Positions 8,476 to 17,035 of a stretch of 52,468 nucleotides of DNA are shown in pieces. Made by a program: the position numbers and the translations under genes. The stretch is from an uncultured Bacteroidota bacterium (GTDB lineage Bacteria; Bacteroidota; Bacteroidia; Chitinophagales; Chitinophagaceae). Location of the stretch: NCBI GenBank assembly GCA_903905065.1, contig CAIVEW010000107.1:1-52468 (forward strand). The letters are read 5' to 3'. A model generated the notes under the pieces. That model ran no database searches and had not been told where the DNA came from. It saw only the letters and a list, made by a program, of their open reading frames with translations. Each line of letters begins with the position of its first letter. Position 1 is the stretch's first letter.

Positions 8476-11400
8476 TCAAACCGGGATGATTATCGTGAAT
8501 GTCGCCCCTTCATTAAGCTTTCCTTCCGCAAAAATTGTCCCGCCGTGGTTCTCCACGATTCTCTTGCACACGGCCAGGCCTATACCCGTGCCCTCATACT
8601 CTGCCCTGCCGTGCAGCCTTTGAAATATGGCAAAGATCTTACCCGCATATTGATTGTCAAACCCGATACCATTGTCCTTGATCTCAATTTTTAAGTATTT
8701 TTTTGCCTTCGCAAGCTCCATTTGCTCCACCGCCCTGCCCGTCAGGAAACTGTGTGTTATTTCTATATGCGGCATAACGCCTTTCCGCTGAAACTTCAAC
8801 GAGTTGCCCACCATGTTTAAAAATAGCTGTCGGAACTGCGCCGGCACTACTACTACTGTCGGCAAATCATCCGAATCTATTACCGCCTTTACCTCCTCGA
8901 TCTTATGGTCAAGGGGCAGCAACGCTTCCGACAAAACAAAATTAAGGTCGCACAATTGGTATTCTTTATTGCCGGCAATGGTTGACACATAAAGCAGGTC
9001 ATTCACCATTTTCTGCATACGCCTCGAGGACTCTATTATTTTACTAAGAAACAATTTGCCTTCCTCGCCCAGTGTTGCCGATTGAGTGGTAAGCATACGG
9101 TCGCTGAATGTTACGATCTTTCTCAATGGCTCTTTCAGATCGTGGCTGGCTACGTAGGCATATTCTTCAAGACTGGTATTGGATTGCTGAAGTTGCAGGT
9201 TTTTTTGATACACCATCTGCTCTGTTTCCTCCTGCTCCGTAATGTCAATGGATATATTCAATACGCTTTCCACCAATCCATTAGCACTACGCTCGAAAAT
9301 AGTACCGAATGTATGAAACCACTTATACGCGCCATCTTTATCTTTCATACGGTACTTAAATTCCGCAACTGGTTCTTCCGCGCCCCGCGGCAGCATATTG
9401 GCCTCTTCAAGCGCCCGTGCATTCTTCTCCATCATTGCCGGGAGATCATCCGGATGTGTGATCGAAACAAAAAAAGGAACACCGCCTTCCATCACCGTTG
9501 CTTGCGTATAACCAAGTTGTTTTTCAACAGCTCCGTTGATGAACGAAATTTGCCCCGTATGAATGTTATACGCTGCAATTATAGATGGTGTCACATCAGT
9601 CACCTTCTGAATAAACTCCTGCGAATCAGCCAGCTTTTTTTCGACAAGCTTTTGTTTGGTCACATCTTGTATAGTACCTACCAGTTTATATACCTTTCCA
9701 GACTTGTCAGTCAGCGCTTCTGTTTTCGCGTATAGCATCTTCAACGTCCCATCCTTTAGCACCGCCCGGTAGTTGCTTTCCATTGGTTTGCCACTATCCA
9801 TGCAGTCCTGCAGATTTTGTTTTATGTTCTCATGGTCCTCCGGATGATTCAGGACCATAATCTTATCAAATGTTATTTCAGACCCCAATTGCCTTCCATA
9901 TATCCGGTACAGTTCATCCGACCATGTTATTTTTCCACTCACCAGGTCCCACGACCAGTTACCAATATGAGACAACTCCTGTGCCTGCTTGAACAAAAGA
10001 TCGCTTTCTTGCAATTTCTCAAACAACAATTGCCTTTCAGTTACATCCTGCACTGTTCCGTATAGCCCCACTGCCAAATTGTTTGCGCCGTAGGACACGT
10101 CGCCTTTCACATGAAGGTATTTCAGTTTTCCCGAGGGTAGTATAATACGAAATGTATAGTCGGACGCTATGTACTCGTTTCTTAATCGCTCCTCGTGCTC
10201 ATCAACCATTGCTATATCGTCGGGGTGACGATAAGTTCTTGTCAGTACGGTGTCAACTTTGTCATAAGGCGGTTCCAGCTCATAAATACGGAACAACTCT
10301 TCGGACCATGAATACTCGTTTGTTTCCAGGTTGCAATTCCAGTTGCCAATATGCGACAATTGCTGAGCCTGCTGGTAAAGCGTTCTGTTTTCCAGCAATT
10401 CCCGCACCATCTTATGCCGGTTTGTTACGTCCATAGCAGTGCCTATCATCACCTTCTTCCCGTTCCTCATGGTCACTGAGCCCCTAGACCACAATATTTT
10501 TTCTTTACCGTTGATGAGGTAGCGGTACTCGTTGTCATACATTCCTCCCTCTCTTATCGCCGCATCTCTGTTCTTATTAATTCGCTCGCGGTCGTCCGGG
10601 TGCACATGATCGATCAATTGATTAAGATCAAATCCACCGAGCTCATATATTTTTTCAAATTGAGGGGTAACGGTCATTTGCCCGGTTTCCGGTTCCAGCT
10701 CAAAACTGCCAAGGTTAGTAAGTGATTGTGCCTCCAGCAATTGTTTTTCGCGGGTTATCAGTTGATCAGAAATCTCCTTTTCTTTGTCAACATTCAGTAT
10801 GATGCCCACTATTTCCGATGGAACACCTTCTTCATTCCTTTTATAAACAGAGCAATAATTACGCATCCAGGGATACGTTCCATTTTCAGATCTGAGCCGG
10901 AATTCCCAGGATACAATGGCACCGTCAGCAGCACTAGCGCACTCCTGCAGCGAATCAACAGTCGCTTGTACGTCTTCAGGATGAACATTACTGGCTATTA
11001 TAGCGCCACCCATTTCCTGCATCTGTTCCAGAGTCTGTCCAAAAAAGTTGATCGCATTCCTGTTTGCGTATTTTATAGACTGGTTATGCAGATCAAAAAT
11101 ATAATTCAAACCCGGTGTTGTGTTTGACAACATCTCCGTAAAAAATGCCTGTTCGCTTATCCGGTCCTTAAGGAGTCTTATATATACGTTAGTAGCTGCA
11201 ATGTCATTATGCACACTCAGCTCATCAATTTCGTTTATTATTTCAATAGCCTCATACAGGTCGTTGGTATAGGACGGCAAAAATTTAGTCAATGATTTTT
11301 TTCGCACATACCCGCCATAAGTAATATCCTCAGCAGTAAGATCTTCCTTTTTCATGATCACGAGCTGATCCGATACCCATTTCTGTAAAGACTCTTCCAG

Positions 11401-11652
11401 GTGCGCCTTCAAGGTGTTGTTTTCTGCATGAGTTAGAAATAACCTGTGAGATTCGATCCCCATTGCGATCAATTGATCATCGGTTATGCCTTCCAGAAAT
11501 TTCATCATGGGCAGCTCAATCGCCCTGCATATGTTCAGCTGCTCCTTTATATACGGAATAAGGCAATTGTCACGGATGAACGCAGCATACCCAGGCAAAT
11601 ACCGAAATTCAAGACGTCCTTTCGAATGCTTTTTAGCGGATTGGTTGTTCAT
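8476..11652 (-). CDS. Multi-PAS sensor histidine kinase
   Basis: A cytoplasmic sensor kinase of 1058 residues from the ATG at 11652, chosen because GGAAG lies just upstream; the frame extends to a TTG at 11706. An unassigned helical region of about 165 residues comes first. Five PAS/PAC units follow (roughly 170-295, 305-415, 425-540, 545-665 and 670-810). The HisKA domain carries His837 in VASHDLKEPLRK, and the ATPase domain has the N box GNSLKF, DNGIGF and EGTGIGLAVCK. No membrane segment is seen, so ligands must be intracellular. PAS units 3 and 4 start with near-identical text (QAQQLSHIGNWNCNL and QAQELSHIGNWSWDL), pointing to internal duplication. It probably signals to the downstream receiver protein. 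Confidence 0.93.
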   Translation of the reverse strand: MNNQSAKKHSKGRLEFRYLPGYAAFIRDNCLIPYIKEQLNICRAIELPMMKFLEGITDDQLIAMGIESHRLFLTHAENNTLKAHLEESLQKWVSDQLVIMKKEDLTAEDITYGGYVRKKSLTKFLPSYTNDLYEAIEIINEIDELSVHNDIAATNVYIRLLKDRISEQAFFTEMLSNTTPGLNYIFDLHNQSIKYANRNAINFFGQTLEQMQEMGGAIIASNVHPEDVQATVDSLQECASAADGAIVSWEFRLRSENGTYPWMRNYCSVYKRNEEGVPSEIVGIILNVDKEKEISDQLITREKQLLEAQSLTNLGSFELEPETGQMTVTPQFEKIYELGGFDLNQLIDHVHPDDRERINKNRDAAIREGGMYDNEYRYLINGKEKILWSRGSVTMRNGKKVMIGTAMDVTNRHKMVRELLENRTLYQQAQQLSHIGNWNCNLETNEYSWSEELFRIYELEPPYDKVDTVLTRTYRHPDDIAMVDEHEERLRNEYIASDYTFRIILPSGKLKYLHVKGDVSYGANNLAVGLYGTVQDVTERQLLFEKLQESDLLFKQAQELSHIGNWSWDLVSGKITWSDELYRIYGRQLGSEITFDKIMVLNHPEDHENIKQNLQDCMDSGKPMESNYRAVLKDGTLKMLYAKTEALTDKSGKVYKLVGTIQDVTKQKLVEKKLADSQEFIQKVTDVTPSIIAAYNIHTGQISFINGAVEKQLGYTQATVMEGGVPFFVSITHPDDLPAMMEKNARALEEANMLPRGAEEPVAEFKYRMKDKDGAYKWFHTFGTIFERSANGLVESVLNISIDITEQEETEQMVYQKNLQLQQSNTSLEEYAYVASHDLKEPLRKIVTFSDRMLTTQSATLGEEGKLFLSKIIESSRRMQKMVNDLLYVSTIAGNKEYQLCDLNFVLSEALLPLDHKIEEVKAVIDSDDLPTVVVVPAQFRQLFLNMVGNSLKFQRKGVMPHIEITHSFLTGRAVEQMELAKAKKYLKIEIKDNGIGFDNQYAGKIFAIFQRLHGRAEYEGTGIGLAVCKRIVENHGGTIFAEGKLNEGATFTIIIPV

Positions 11653-11742
11653 AATAGCTTCTTCCAAAATCATCAATTTAGGCATTCCAATAAAACTAAA
11701 ACGCAATTTCTAACTATATAAAAATCATGCCAGCATCAGATT

Positions 11743-13281
11743 TTAGCGGATCTTGTAAATGCACAGAATGGTACTATTGAGGACACTAATCGAGAATTCA
11801 ACCTTATTATACGGATATTCATTGGGATGAAGTCGATAGTTCGAAATGAAATAATCCGCCCCGGCTTCATCCGTCACTATTACCCGCTTTTTTTCTTGCT
11901 CAGTGAGCATGTTTATATTATTCCTCAGCGGTGGATGTCCCGAAAGGTCTGTAGTAATTCTTATTGCCCCTTGGTTGGTAGCGAGCAGGTGCTTCAGTCC
12001 CTGGTAAAAACTGCAACCCCAGTATTCGAGGTCATACCGTTTACGCAAATACTCCTTCTCATGCCGCACAAAATTGTTGAAATAAACCTGCTGAAAAGGG
12101 TGGTTCTTCACCATAAAGTAAAACACCAGGACGGTCTGCAACAAACAAACGGCTTTGACGGTTGCTTTCCTTTTGCCAGTTACAAGTTTGTTTATTACAA
12201 ACAATGACAGCATTACAAAGGGCGCATAGATGAAATACAAGTGCCGCCAATCATCAATGTTCACTCCATGTAAAACCATCATGGCCAGCACAGGGATGAG
12301 GAACACAGCGACATAAAACAGAAAATGTCTTTCCGGAGTATCGCTGAAATATTTTACCGGGAATCTGACGGCAGCAATGATGATCCATGCACAACCCGCC
12401 AGGCCCGCAACTAACCACAACTCGGGCACAGTGATCGAAAACCAAACCGGCATATAGGTCAGCGGCAATTCATTACCCGCAAAGGAATGTCCGTCAAATA
12501 GCACTTTTCCGGTCCATACTATATTTGCGAGGTTGTGAAAAGACTCCAGAAAACGATGAACAGGGTCATTCCACAACAAAGGCCAGCACAAATACAACAT
12601 GCCGCAGAAACCGGCAACGAAACTTAAAGCACCGAAAAATAAAAGCAACACCGGCTCTTTAAGATACTTCTTCCGCAAGACATCTATGGCTAAGAAAAAA
12701 AGTACCAGCAACGCAAAAAGCACGCCCATCGCTCTGATACTTGTGGCATAGCCCGTTACTATACCAAGAAGCAAATACCACCCTCTTTTGTTCTTGTTGA
12801 AGGCTATGTAACTCACCAGCATGACGATCAGCAATGCCGACAAAAAAGGAATATCTTTTGTGTTAAAAAAAGAATGCGCATAAATACGTGGATGAAAAGC
12901 CAGTAAAACGAAAGCCAAACAGGCTGTGAACTGATTCTTAAATAGCTTGTATGCCAGTATATACCCACTAAAGACACCGAAAAGAAAAAACAAGTGCGTT
13001 GCGAGGTGCCGCGATAAATAAATGTCACGGCTAGTCTTAAAATGCCCGGCTTTCTCCAGGAAGATCAATGGCAGTTCAAATCCAGGCCCCAGGGCGCGAT
13101 CGTCATAAGTTAATAGCGACTTATCTCCATTGAAAACATAATTGTATGTCACATTACCAATACCTCGTTGATCTGGCTCGTCCCAGCTCATCCCATAGTC
13201 CTGGTAAACGCACAGGCCCACGCACAAAGTCGCTACAAAAAGTAATATACCAGGATAATAAGTGGCCAGGAATTTTTTCAT
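11743..13281 (-). CDS. GT-C membrane glycosyltransferase-like protein (GT39-type)
   Basis: A 512-residue membrane protein with about 11 hydrophobic segments. After the first segment it has YGMSWDEPDQRG, the Asp-Glu motif at which GT39/PMT-type enzymes bind the metal or catalyse transfer from a polyprenyl-phosphate sugar. A second motif, FFNTKDIPFLSALL, lies in the next periplasmic loop region. The C-terminal 110 residues are soluble. It is not similar in text to the GT-C proteins at 328 and 38004. It lies 90 bp upstream of the histidine kinase on the same strand; co-transcription is possible but unproven. Confidence 0.72.
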   Translation of the reverse strand: MKKFLATYYPGILLFVATLCVGLCVYQDYGMSWDEPDQRGIGNVTYNYVFNGDKSLLTYDDRALGPGFELPLIFLEKAGHFKTSRDIYLSRHLATHLFFLFGVFSGYILAYKLFKNQFTACLAFVLLAFHPRIYAHSFFNTKDIPFLSALLIVMLVSYIAFNKNKRGWYLLLGIVTGYATSIRAMGVLFALLVLFFLAIDVLRKKYLKEPVLLLFFGALSFVAGFCGMLYLCWPLLWNDPVHRFLESFHNLANIVWTGKVLFDGHSFAGNELPLTYMPVWFSITVPELWLVAGLAGCAWIIIAAVRFPVKYFSDTPERHFLFYVAVFLIPVLAMMVLHGVNIDDWRHLYFIYAPFVMLSLFVINKLVTGKRKATVKAVCLLQTVLVFYFMVKNHPFQQVYFNNFVRHEKEYLRKRYDLEYWGCSFYQGLKHLLATNQGAIRITTDLSGHPPLRNNINMLTEQEKKRVIVTDEAGADYFISNYRLHPNEYPYNKVEFSISVLNSTILCIYKIR

Positions 13282-13364
13282 GCGGTTTTAAAGGTAAAAA
13301 ACTAATACCCTGTGGCAAAACACTTATTGGATATCCGGTAATAATGATTTCACACTTTTTGTAG

Positions 13365-13385
13365 AGACGTTGCACCGCAACGTCT
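13365..13385. repeat. Hairpin repeat AGACGTTGC/GCAACGTCT
   Basis: A 9-bp perfect stem with a 3-base loop in the 213-bp divergent spacer between the GT-C gene and the fasciclin gene. No T-run follows. The wording GTAGAGACGTTGC is that of a dispersed repeat known from Bacteroidota and cyanobacterial spacers. Confidence 0.6.
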
Positions 13386-13494
13386 GCCCGGCATATGGCG
13401 CCATACAAAATTTTTACCATCCCCAAAACCTAAACGCAAAACCAACCGTAGATGTATTTGTAAAACAATTTCCAACGAACCAAAAAACAATTTT

Positions 13495-14049
13495 ATGAAA
13501 CGTATTCTTTTGATTCCCGTATTCGCAATTGCCATGACAGCAGGTAACGCCATAAGCTGTTTTGCACAAGGCACAGTAATGGTAGGCGGCGCAGCCATGT
13601 ATCCGCAAAAGAACATTGTGGAAAATGCCGTAAACTCCAAGGACCACACCACGCTGGTGGCGGCAGTTAAAGCCGCAGGCCTCGTTCCTACGCTGCAGAG
13701 CGACGGGCCCTTCACGGTATTTGCGCCTACCAATGAAGCATTCGCAGCACTCCCGGCCGGCACGGTTGACAACCTCCTGAAACCAGAGAACAAATCAACC
13801 CTTACCTCCGTGCTTACTTACCACGTAGTGGCAGGAAAAATGGACTCCAAAGACCTGATGGAAAAAGTAAAAGCCGGCGGTGGCATGGCTAAGCTGACCA
13901 CCGTGCAAGGCGAAGAACTAACAATCATGAAAAAGGGCAAACACCTGGAAGTAAAAGACAGCAAGGGCGGTATAGCCATGATCACTATAAAGGACGTATA
14001 CCAGAAAAATGGCGTGATACATGTGATCGACAAAGTGCTTATGCCTTAG
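13495..14049 (+). CDS. Secreted fasciclin (FAS1) domain protein
   Basis: A 184-residue exported protein. The signal peptide ends near residue 24 (SCFAQG). One FAS1 domain fills residues 38-184, with the H1 box GPFTVFAPTNEAFAAL, the central YHVVAGKM, and the H2 box NGVIHVIDKVLMP. Fasciclin domains mediate adhesion and protein-protein contacts at the cell surface or in the periplasm. It is a stand-alone gene closed by a strong hairpin 16 bp past the stop. Family assignment is secure; the partner is unknown. Confidence 0.92.
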   Translation: MKRILLIPVFAIAMTAGNAISCFAQGTVMVGGAAMYPQKNIVENAVNSKDHTTLVAAVKAAGLVPTLQSDGPFTVFAPTNEAFAALPAGTVDNLLKPENKSTLTSVLTYHVVAGKMDSKDLMEKVKAGGGMAKLTTVQGEELTIMKKGKHLEVKDSKGGIAMITIKDVYQKNGVIHVIDKVLMP

Positions 14050-14064
14050 TTGAACTTCTAAACA

Positions 14065-14106
14065 GAAAATTCCAAATTCCAGCAAGTTCCGGAGTTTGGA
14101 ATTTTC
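14065..14106 (+). terminator. Hairpin after fasciclin gene
   Basis: A 16-bp stem (GAAAATTCCAAATTCC with GGAGTTTGGAATTTTC, one G-T pair) and a 10-base loop. It belongs to the AATTCC/GGAATT inverted-repeat group. The following bases (CCTTTGG) are not a clean T-run, so termination is likely but not certain. Confidence 0.6.
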
Positions 14107-14149
14107 CCTTTGGTATTTAACAAGAAACTTTGGTATTTTCAATTTCATC

Positions 14150-14183
14150 TTTGGAATTTGGCCGAATAGCTTCCTTATCTTTG
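14150..14183 (+). promoter_or_regulatory. sdaA promoter
   Basis: TTTG at 14150-14153 and TATCTTTG at 14176-14183, 22 bp apart, fit the Bacteroidota primary sigma pattern. The GTG start of sdaA follows 25 bp after the -7 box. Confidence 0.65.
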
Positions 14184-14208
14184 CGCTAATTAATCCCAGA
14201 AAACAAAA

Positions 14209-15633
14209 GTGGCCCAGGAAAGCATTTCGGTATTTGACATTTTTAAGATAGGAATAGGTCCCAGCAGCTCACATACACTTGGCCCATGGCGTGCCGCCCA
14301 ACGATTTATTGCAACTTTAAAAACCAAAGGTATTAGCGAAGTAAGCGCCGTACGGGTATTGCTCTACGGCTCGCTGGCCAAAACTGGCAAAGGCCATGGT
14401 ACGGATGTAGCTGTACTTTTGGGGCTGTGCGGAGAAGACCCCGTAACCTTCGATGTGAACGAGATAACACCGCGTCTTGAGCAGATTACCGATCTGAAAA
14501 AACTGTTGCTGAACGGCGAAAAAGAAATTGACTTTGACCCTTTAGTTGATGTTGTTTTCCTGTTCGACGAGAGCTTACCCTACCACCCCAATGCACTTAC
14601 CTTTTTGTGTTCGTTCAATAATGGCGATGAAATAGCCGAGACTTATTATTCTATAGGTGGCGGCTTTGTTGTAAAAGAAGGCGAAGAAAATGGTCACGAT
14701 GGCCATGTGCGCCTGCCCTACCCCATCGAGATCGCCGCCGACCTGGAAGCAGCCTGCGAAAAAACCGGCCTTAATATATCCGGCGTGGTAATGGAAAATG
14801 AGAACGCCATTCGCAAACCGGAAGAAACACGGAAAGGCGTCCTACGCATATGGGAGACCATGCGCGATTGTATGTACCGTGGAGCCCATATAGGTGGCGT
14901 ATTGCCCGGTGGCTTGCAGGTACAGCGCCGCGCTGACGCCATAAATAAAAAACTGACCGGCGATAAAGTTTATAACAACTTTGATGAATGGCTGACGGTG
15001 ATTCGCAGCGGTGGCCAGTCATTTAAGTACACCCTCGACTGGGTAAGCTGTTTTGCACTTGCAGTGAATGAGGAAAATGCAGCTTTTAGCCGCGTAGTTA
15101 CCGCACCCACCAATGGCGCAGCCGGAGTAGTACCAGCCGTGCTGCTTTACTTCATTGCCTTCTGCGATGGTTATGATGAAGACAAGATCATTAAATTCCT
15201 CCTCACAGCATCTGAGATCGGCAGCATCTTTAAAAAGGGTGCTACCCTCTCCGCAGCCATGGGCGGTTGCCAGGCAGAGATAGGCGTATCCTCATCTATG
15301 GCCGCAGCAGCCCTTGCGGAATCACTTGGTGGCACTGTAGAGCAATGCCTGCAGGCCGCAGAAATAGCGATGGAGCACCACCTCGGCCTCACCTGCGACC
15401 CTGTAGGCGGCCTCGTGCAAGTGCCCTGTATAGAACGCAACACCATGGGCGCTATAAAAGCCATCACCGCCACCCAGCTCGCCCTCCAGGCCACCTCCGG
15501 CCACGCCCGTATCTCCCTCGATACCGTCGTCAACACCATGTGGGAAACCGCCCTGGACATGAACCACAAATACAAAGAAACCGCCGAAGGTGGCCTCGCC
15601 GTGCAGTTGCCGATAAGTTTGAGCGAGTGTTAA
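14209..15633 (+). CDS. sdaA: L-serine dehydratase, iron-sulfur type
   Basis: A single-chain L-serine ammonia-lyase that deaminates serine to pyruvate using a [4Fe-4S] cluster; cytoplasmic. The 474-residue protein joins the beta-type domain (residues 1-165, [20 protein letters not shown]) and the alpha-type catalytic domain. Likely cluster ligands are the Cys near 354 ([13 protein letters not shown]), 396 (LTCDPVGG) and 406 (VQVPCIERN). [13 protein letters not shown] is the usual substrate-region block. The start is GTG at 14209, supported by the promoter just upstream; no ATG fits this N-terminus. It is monocistronic. Confidence 0.95.
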   Translation: MAQESISVFDIFKIGIGPSSSHTLGPWRAAQRFIATLKTKGISEVSAVRVLLYGSLAKTGKGHGTDVAVLLGLCGEDPVTFDVNEITPRLEQITDLKKLLLNGEKEIDFDPLVDVVFLFDESLPYHPNALTFLCSFNNGDEIAETYYSIGGGFVVKEGEENGHDGHVRLPYPIEIAADLEAACEKTGLNISGVVMENENAIRKPEETRKGVLRIWETMRDCMYRGAHIGGVLPGGLQVQRRADAINKKLTGDKVYNNFDEWLTVIRSGGQSFKYTLDWVSCFALAVNEENAAFSRVVTAPTNGAAGVVPAVLLYFIAFCDGYDEDKIIKFLLTASEIGSIFKKGATLSAAMGGCQAEIGVSSSMAAAALAESLGGTVEQCLQAAEIAMEHHLGLTCDPVGGLVQVPCIERNTMGAIKAITATQLALQATSGHARISLDTVVNTMWETALDMNHKYKETAEGGLAVQLPISLSEC

Positions 15634-15660
15634 CACACATGCTGAACAGCTCAATCAAAG

Positions 15661-15720
15661 CCGTCATTGCGAAGGGCTGCAGAGCCTTGCAACTAGCTAG
15701 CGCTGTGGCAATCTCCACAG
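15661..15720. repeat. Dispersed CGTCATTGCGAAG...GCAATCTCC repeat
   Basis: CCGTCATTGCGAAGGGC to GGCAATCTCCACAG, a hairpin-forming spacer element 28 bp after sdaA. Similar CGTCATTGCGAGG/GCAATCTC elements are widespread in bacterial spacers. It does not look like a terminator. Confidence 0.6.
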
Positions 15721-15888
15721 CAGATGTACGTAGCCAAATAGAATTACTTTTTGTAACCAGCTCACACTGGCGCGGGTCTATAGCATGGCAATGAGCAGAG
15801 CGGACTCGTGTCTAAACAATTTAACCAGTTAATAACTGGCGTATGCATGACTAAAACACCTCAGCGTACAATTCCCTTCACCCCCCCG

Positions 15889-15952
15889 CTTGGCGGCCTT
15901 AAAAACAAAATGAGAGGATAGCGAGCTTTGCGTCTTTGCGAGAAACCATTTT
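15889..15952 (+). repeat. Dispersed CTTTGCG-type repeat, copy 2
   Basis: CTTGGCGGCCTTAAAAACAA to CTTTGCGTCTTTGCGAGAAA, followed by CC. Closest to the copies at 6648 and 35969. It ends 35 bp before the kdsA start and so lies inside its promoter region. Confidence 0.8.
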
Positions 15953-15986
15953 TTGCTGCTTTGCTCGATATTTTTACTTTTACGCA

Positions 15987-16799
15987 ATGCAGCCTACGCT
16001 CTTCGTAAATAACCCCACCAACAACTTCTTCCTCATAGCAGGCCCATGCGTGGTGGAAAGCGAAACGGTGGTCTTGCAGACTGCCGAAGAAATCACCCGC
16101 ATCTGCAAGCACCTGCACATCTCGCTTATCTTCAAATCATCTTACCGCAAAGCAAACCGCAGCCGAATAGACAGCTTCACCGGAATTGGCGACGAAGCCG
16201 CATTAAAGATTCTGGTAAAAGTGCGCGAGACATTTGGGGTCCCGGTAGTTACAGACGTGCACACGGCGCAAGAAGCTACTACAGCTGCTGAATATGTAGA
16301 CGTACTCCAGATACCCGCATTCCTGTGCCGCCAAACAGACATACTTGTAGCAGCCGCACAAACAGGCAAAGTAGTGAACGTAAAGAAAGGCCAGTTCCTA
16401 TCACCAGAGGCAATGCGCTTCGCAGTAGAAAAGATTCAACAGAGCGGTAACAACAACATAATCCTCACAGACCGTGGCACTATGTTCGGTTACCAGGATC
16501 TGATTGTAGACTACCGCGCCATACCCGTCATGCAGGCCTTTAACGTGCCCGTGGTCCTCGACTGTACCCACTCCCTGCAGCAGCCCAACCAGGCCAGCGG
16601 CATCACAGGAGGCAACCCGCAGATGATAGAAACCATAGCCCGCGCAGGCATCGCGGTAGGCGCGGATGGACTCTTCCTCGAAACCCACCCGGACCCCACC
16701 AACGCCAAATCTGATGGCGCAAATATGCTTAGCCTCAATCTTCTGGAACCACTACTGGAAAAACTGGTCGCATTGCGGCAGGTAGTCAATAAATGGTAA
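15987..16799 (+). CDS. kdsA: 3-deoxy-8-phosphooctulonate synthase (KDO-8-P synthase)
   Basis: Condenses arabinose 5-phosphate with phosphoenolpyruvate to KDO-8-phosphate, the first committed step to the KDO sugar of LPS. The 270-residue TIM-barrel protein shows LIAGPCVVESE, FKSSYRKANRSR, VVTDVHT, LCRQTDILVAAAQTGKVVNVKKGQ and the ending LFLETHPDPTNAKSDGANML. The normal family length supports the ATG at 15987. A TACTTTTA box at 15975-15982 lies only 4 bp before the start, so the mRNA may have little or no leader. The frame is open to 15936, inside a repeat. It is monocistronic; kdsB is not in the window. Confidence 0.96.
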   Translation: MQPTLFVNNPTNNFFLIAGPCVVESETVVLQTAEEITRICKHLHISLIFKSSYRKANRSRIDSFTGIGDEAALKILVKVRETFGVPVVTDVHTAQEATTAAEYVDVLQIPAFLCRQTDILVAAAQTGKVVNVKKGQFLSPEAMRFAVEKIQQSGNNNIILTDRGTMFGYQDLIVDYRAIPVMQAFNVPVVLDCTHSLQQPNQASGITGGNPQMIETIARAGIAVGADGLFLETHPDPTNAKSDGANMLSLNLLEPLLEKLVALRQVVNKW

Positions 16800-16887
16800 T
16801 TAAACATCAAATTACATCGTAAAATTTCCCCTTAGTAACAATGCTGATTTTTGATGCATAATTGGTATTAATTTATTCCTATTACCC

Positions 16888-16940
16888 CCTTCGGCTTTGC
16901 GGCTCTTTGCGTTTTTCCTTCGCGGCCTTTGCGTGAAAAA
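16888..16940. repeat. Divergent CTTTGCG-type repeat
   Basis: CTTCGGCTTTGCGGCTCTTTGCG then CTTCGCGGCCTTTGCGTGAAAA in the convergent spacer between kdsA and fusA. It is related in words, not in full length, to the 6648/15889/35969 family. Confidence 0.55.
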
Positions 16941-16957
16941 TGCCCTGGCAACTTCGT

Positions 16958-16987
16958 AAAAAAAATCGCCCCGCAACATGCGGGACG
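16958..16987 (-). terminator. fusA rho-independent terminator
   Basis: On the minus strand CGTCCCGCA, loop TGT, TGCGGGGCG, then a run of eight T. The 9-bp stem has one G-T pair. It lies 49 bp past the fusA stop. Confidence 0.9.
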
Positions 16988-17007
16988 ATCCATATTTCTA
17001 CTCGCAA

Positions 17008-17032
17008 GACTTACGACTCACGACTTATGACT
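17008..17032. repeat. GACTTACGACT simple repeat next to fusA stop
   Basis: Near-tandem GACTTACGACTCACGACTTATGACT just past the fusA stop. The same words lie before tdk (27188-27210) and at the purE stop (37312-37335). Confidence 0.6.
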
Positions 17033-17035
17033 AAA

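Noticed and set aside
9082-9735. 217-codon plus-strand frame within the PAS kinase gene
   Set aside because: Antisense shadow, no promoter and no domain.
13350-13793. 147-codon minus-strand frame over the fasciclin gene
   Set aside because: Shadow of a secure FAS1 gene on the other strand.
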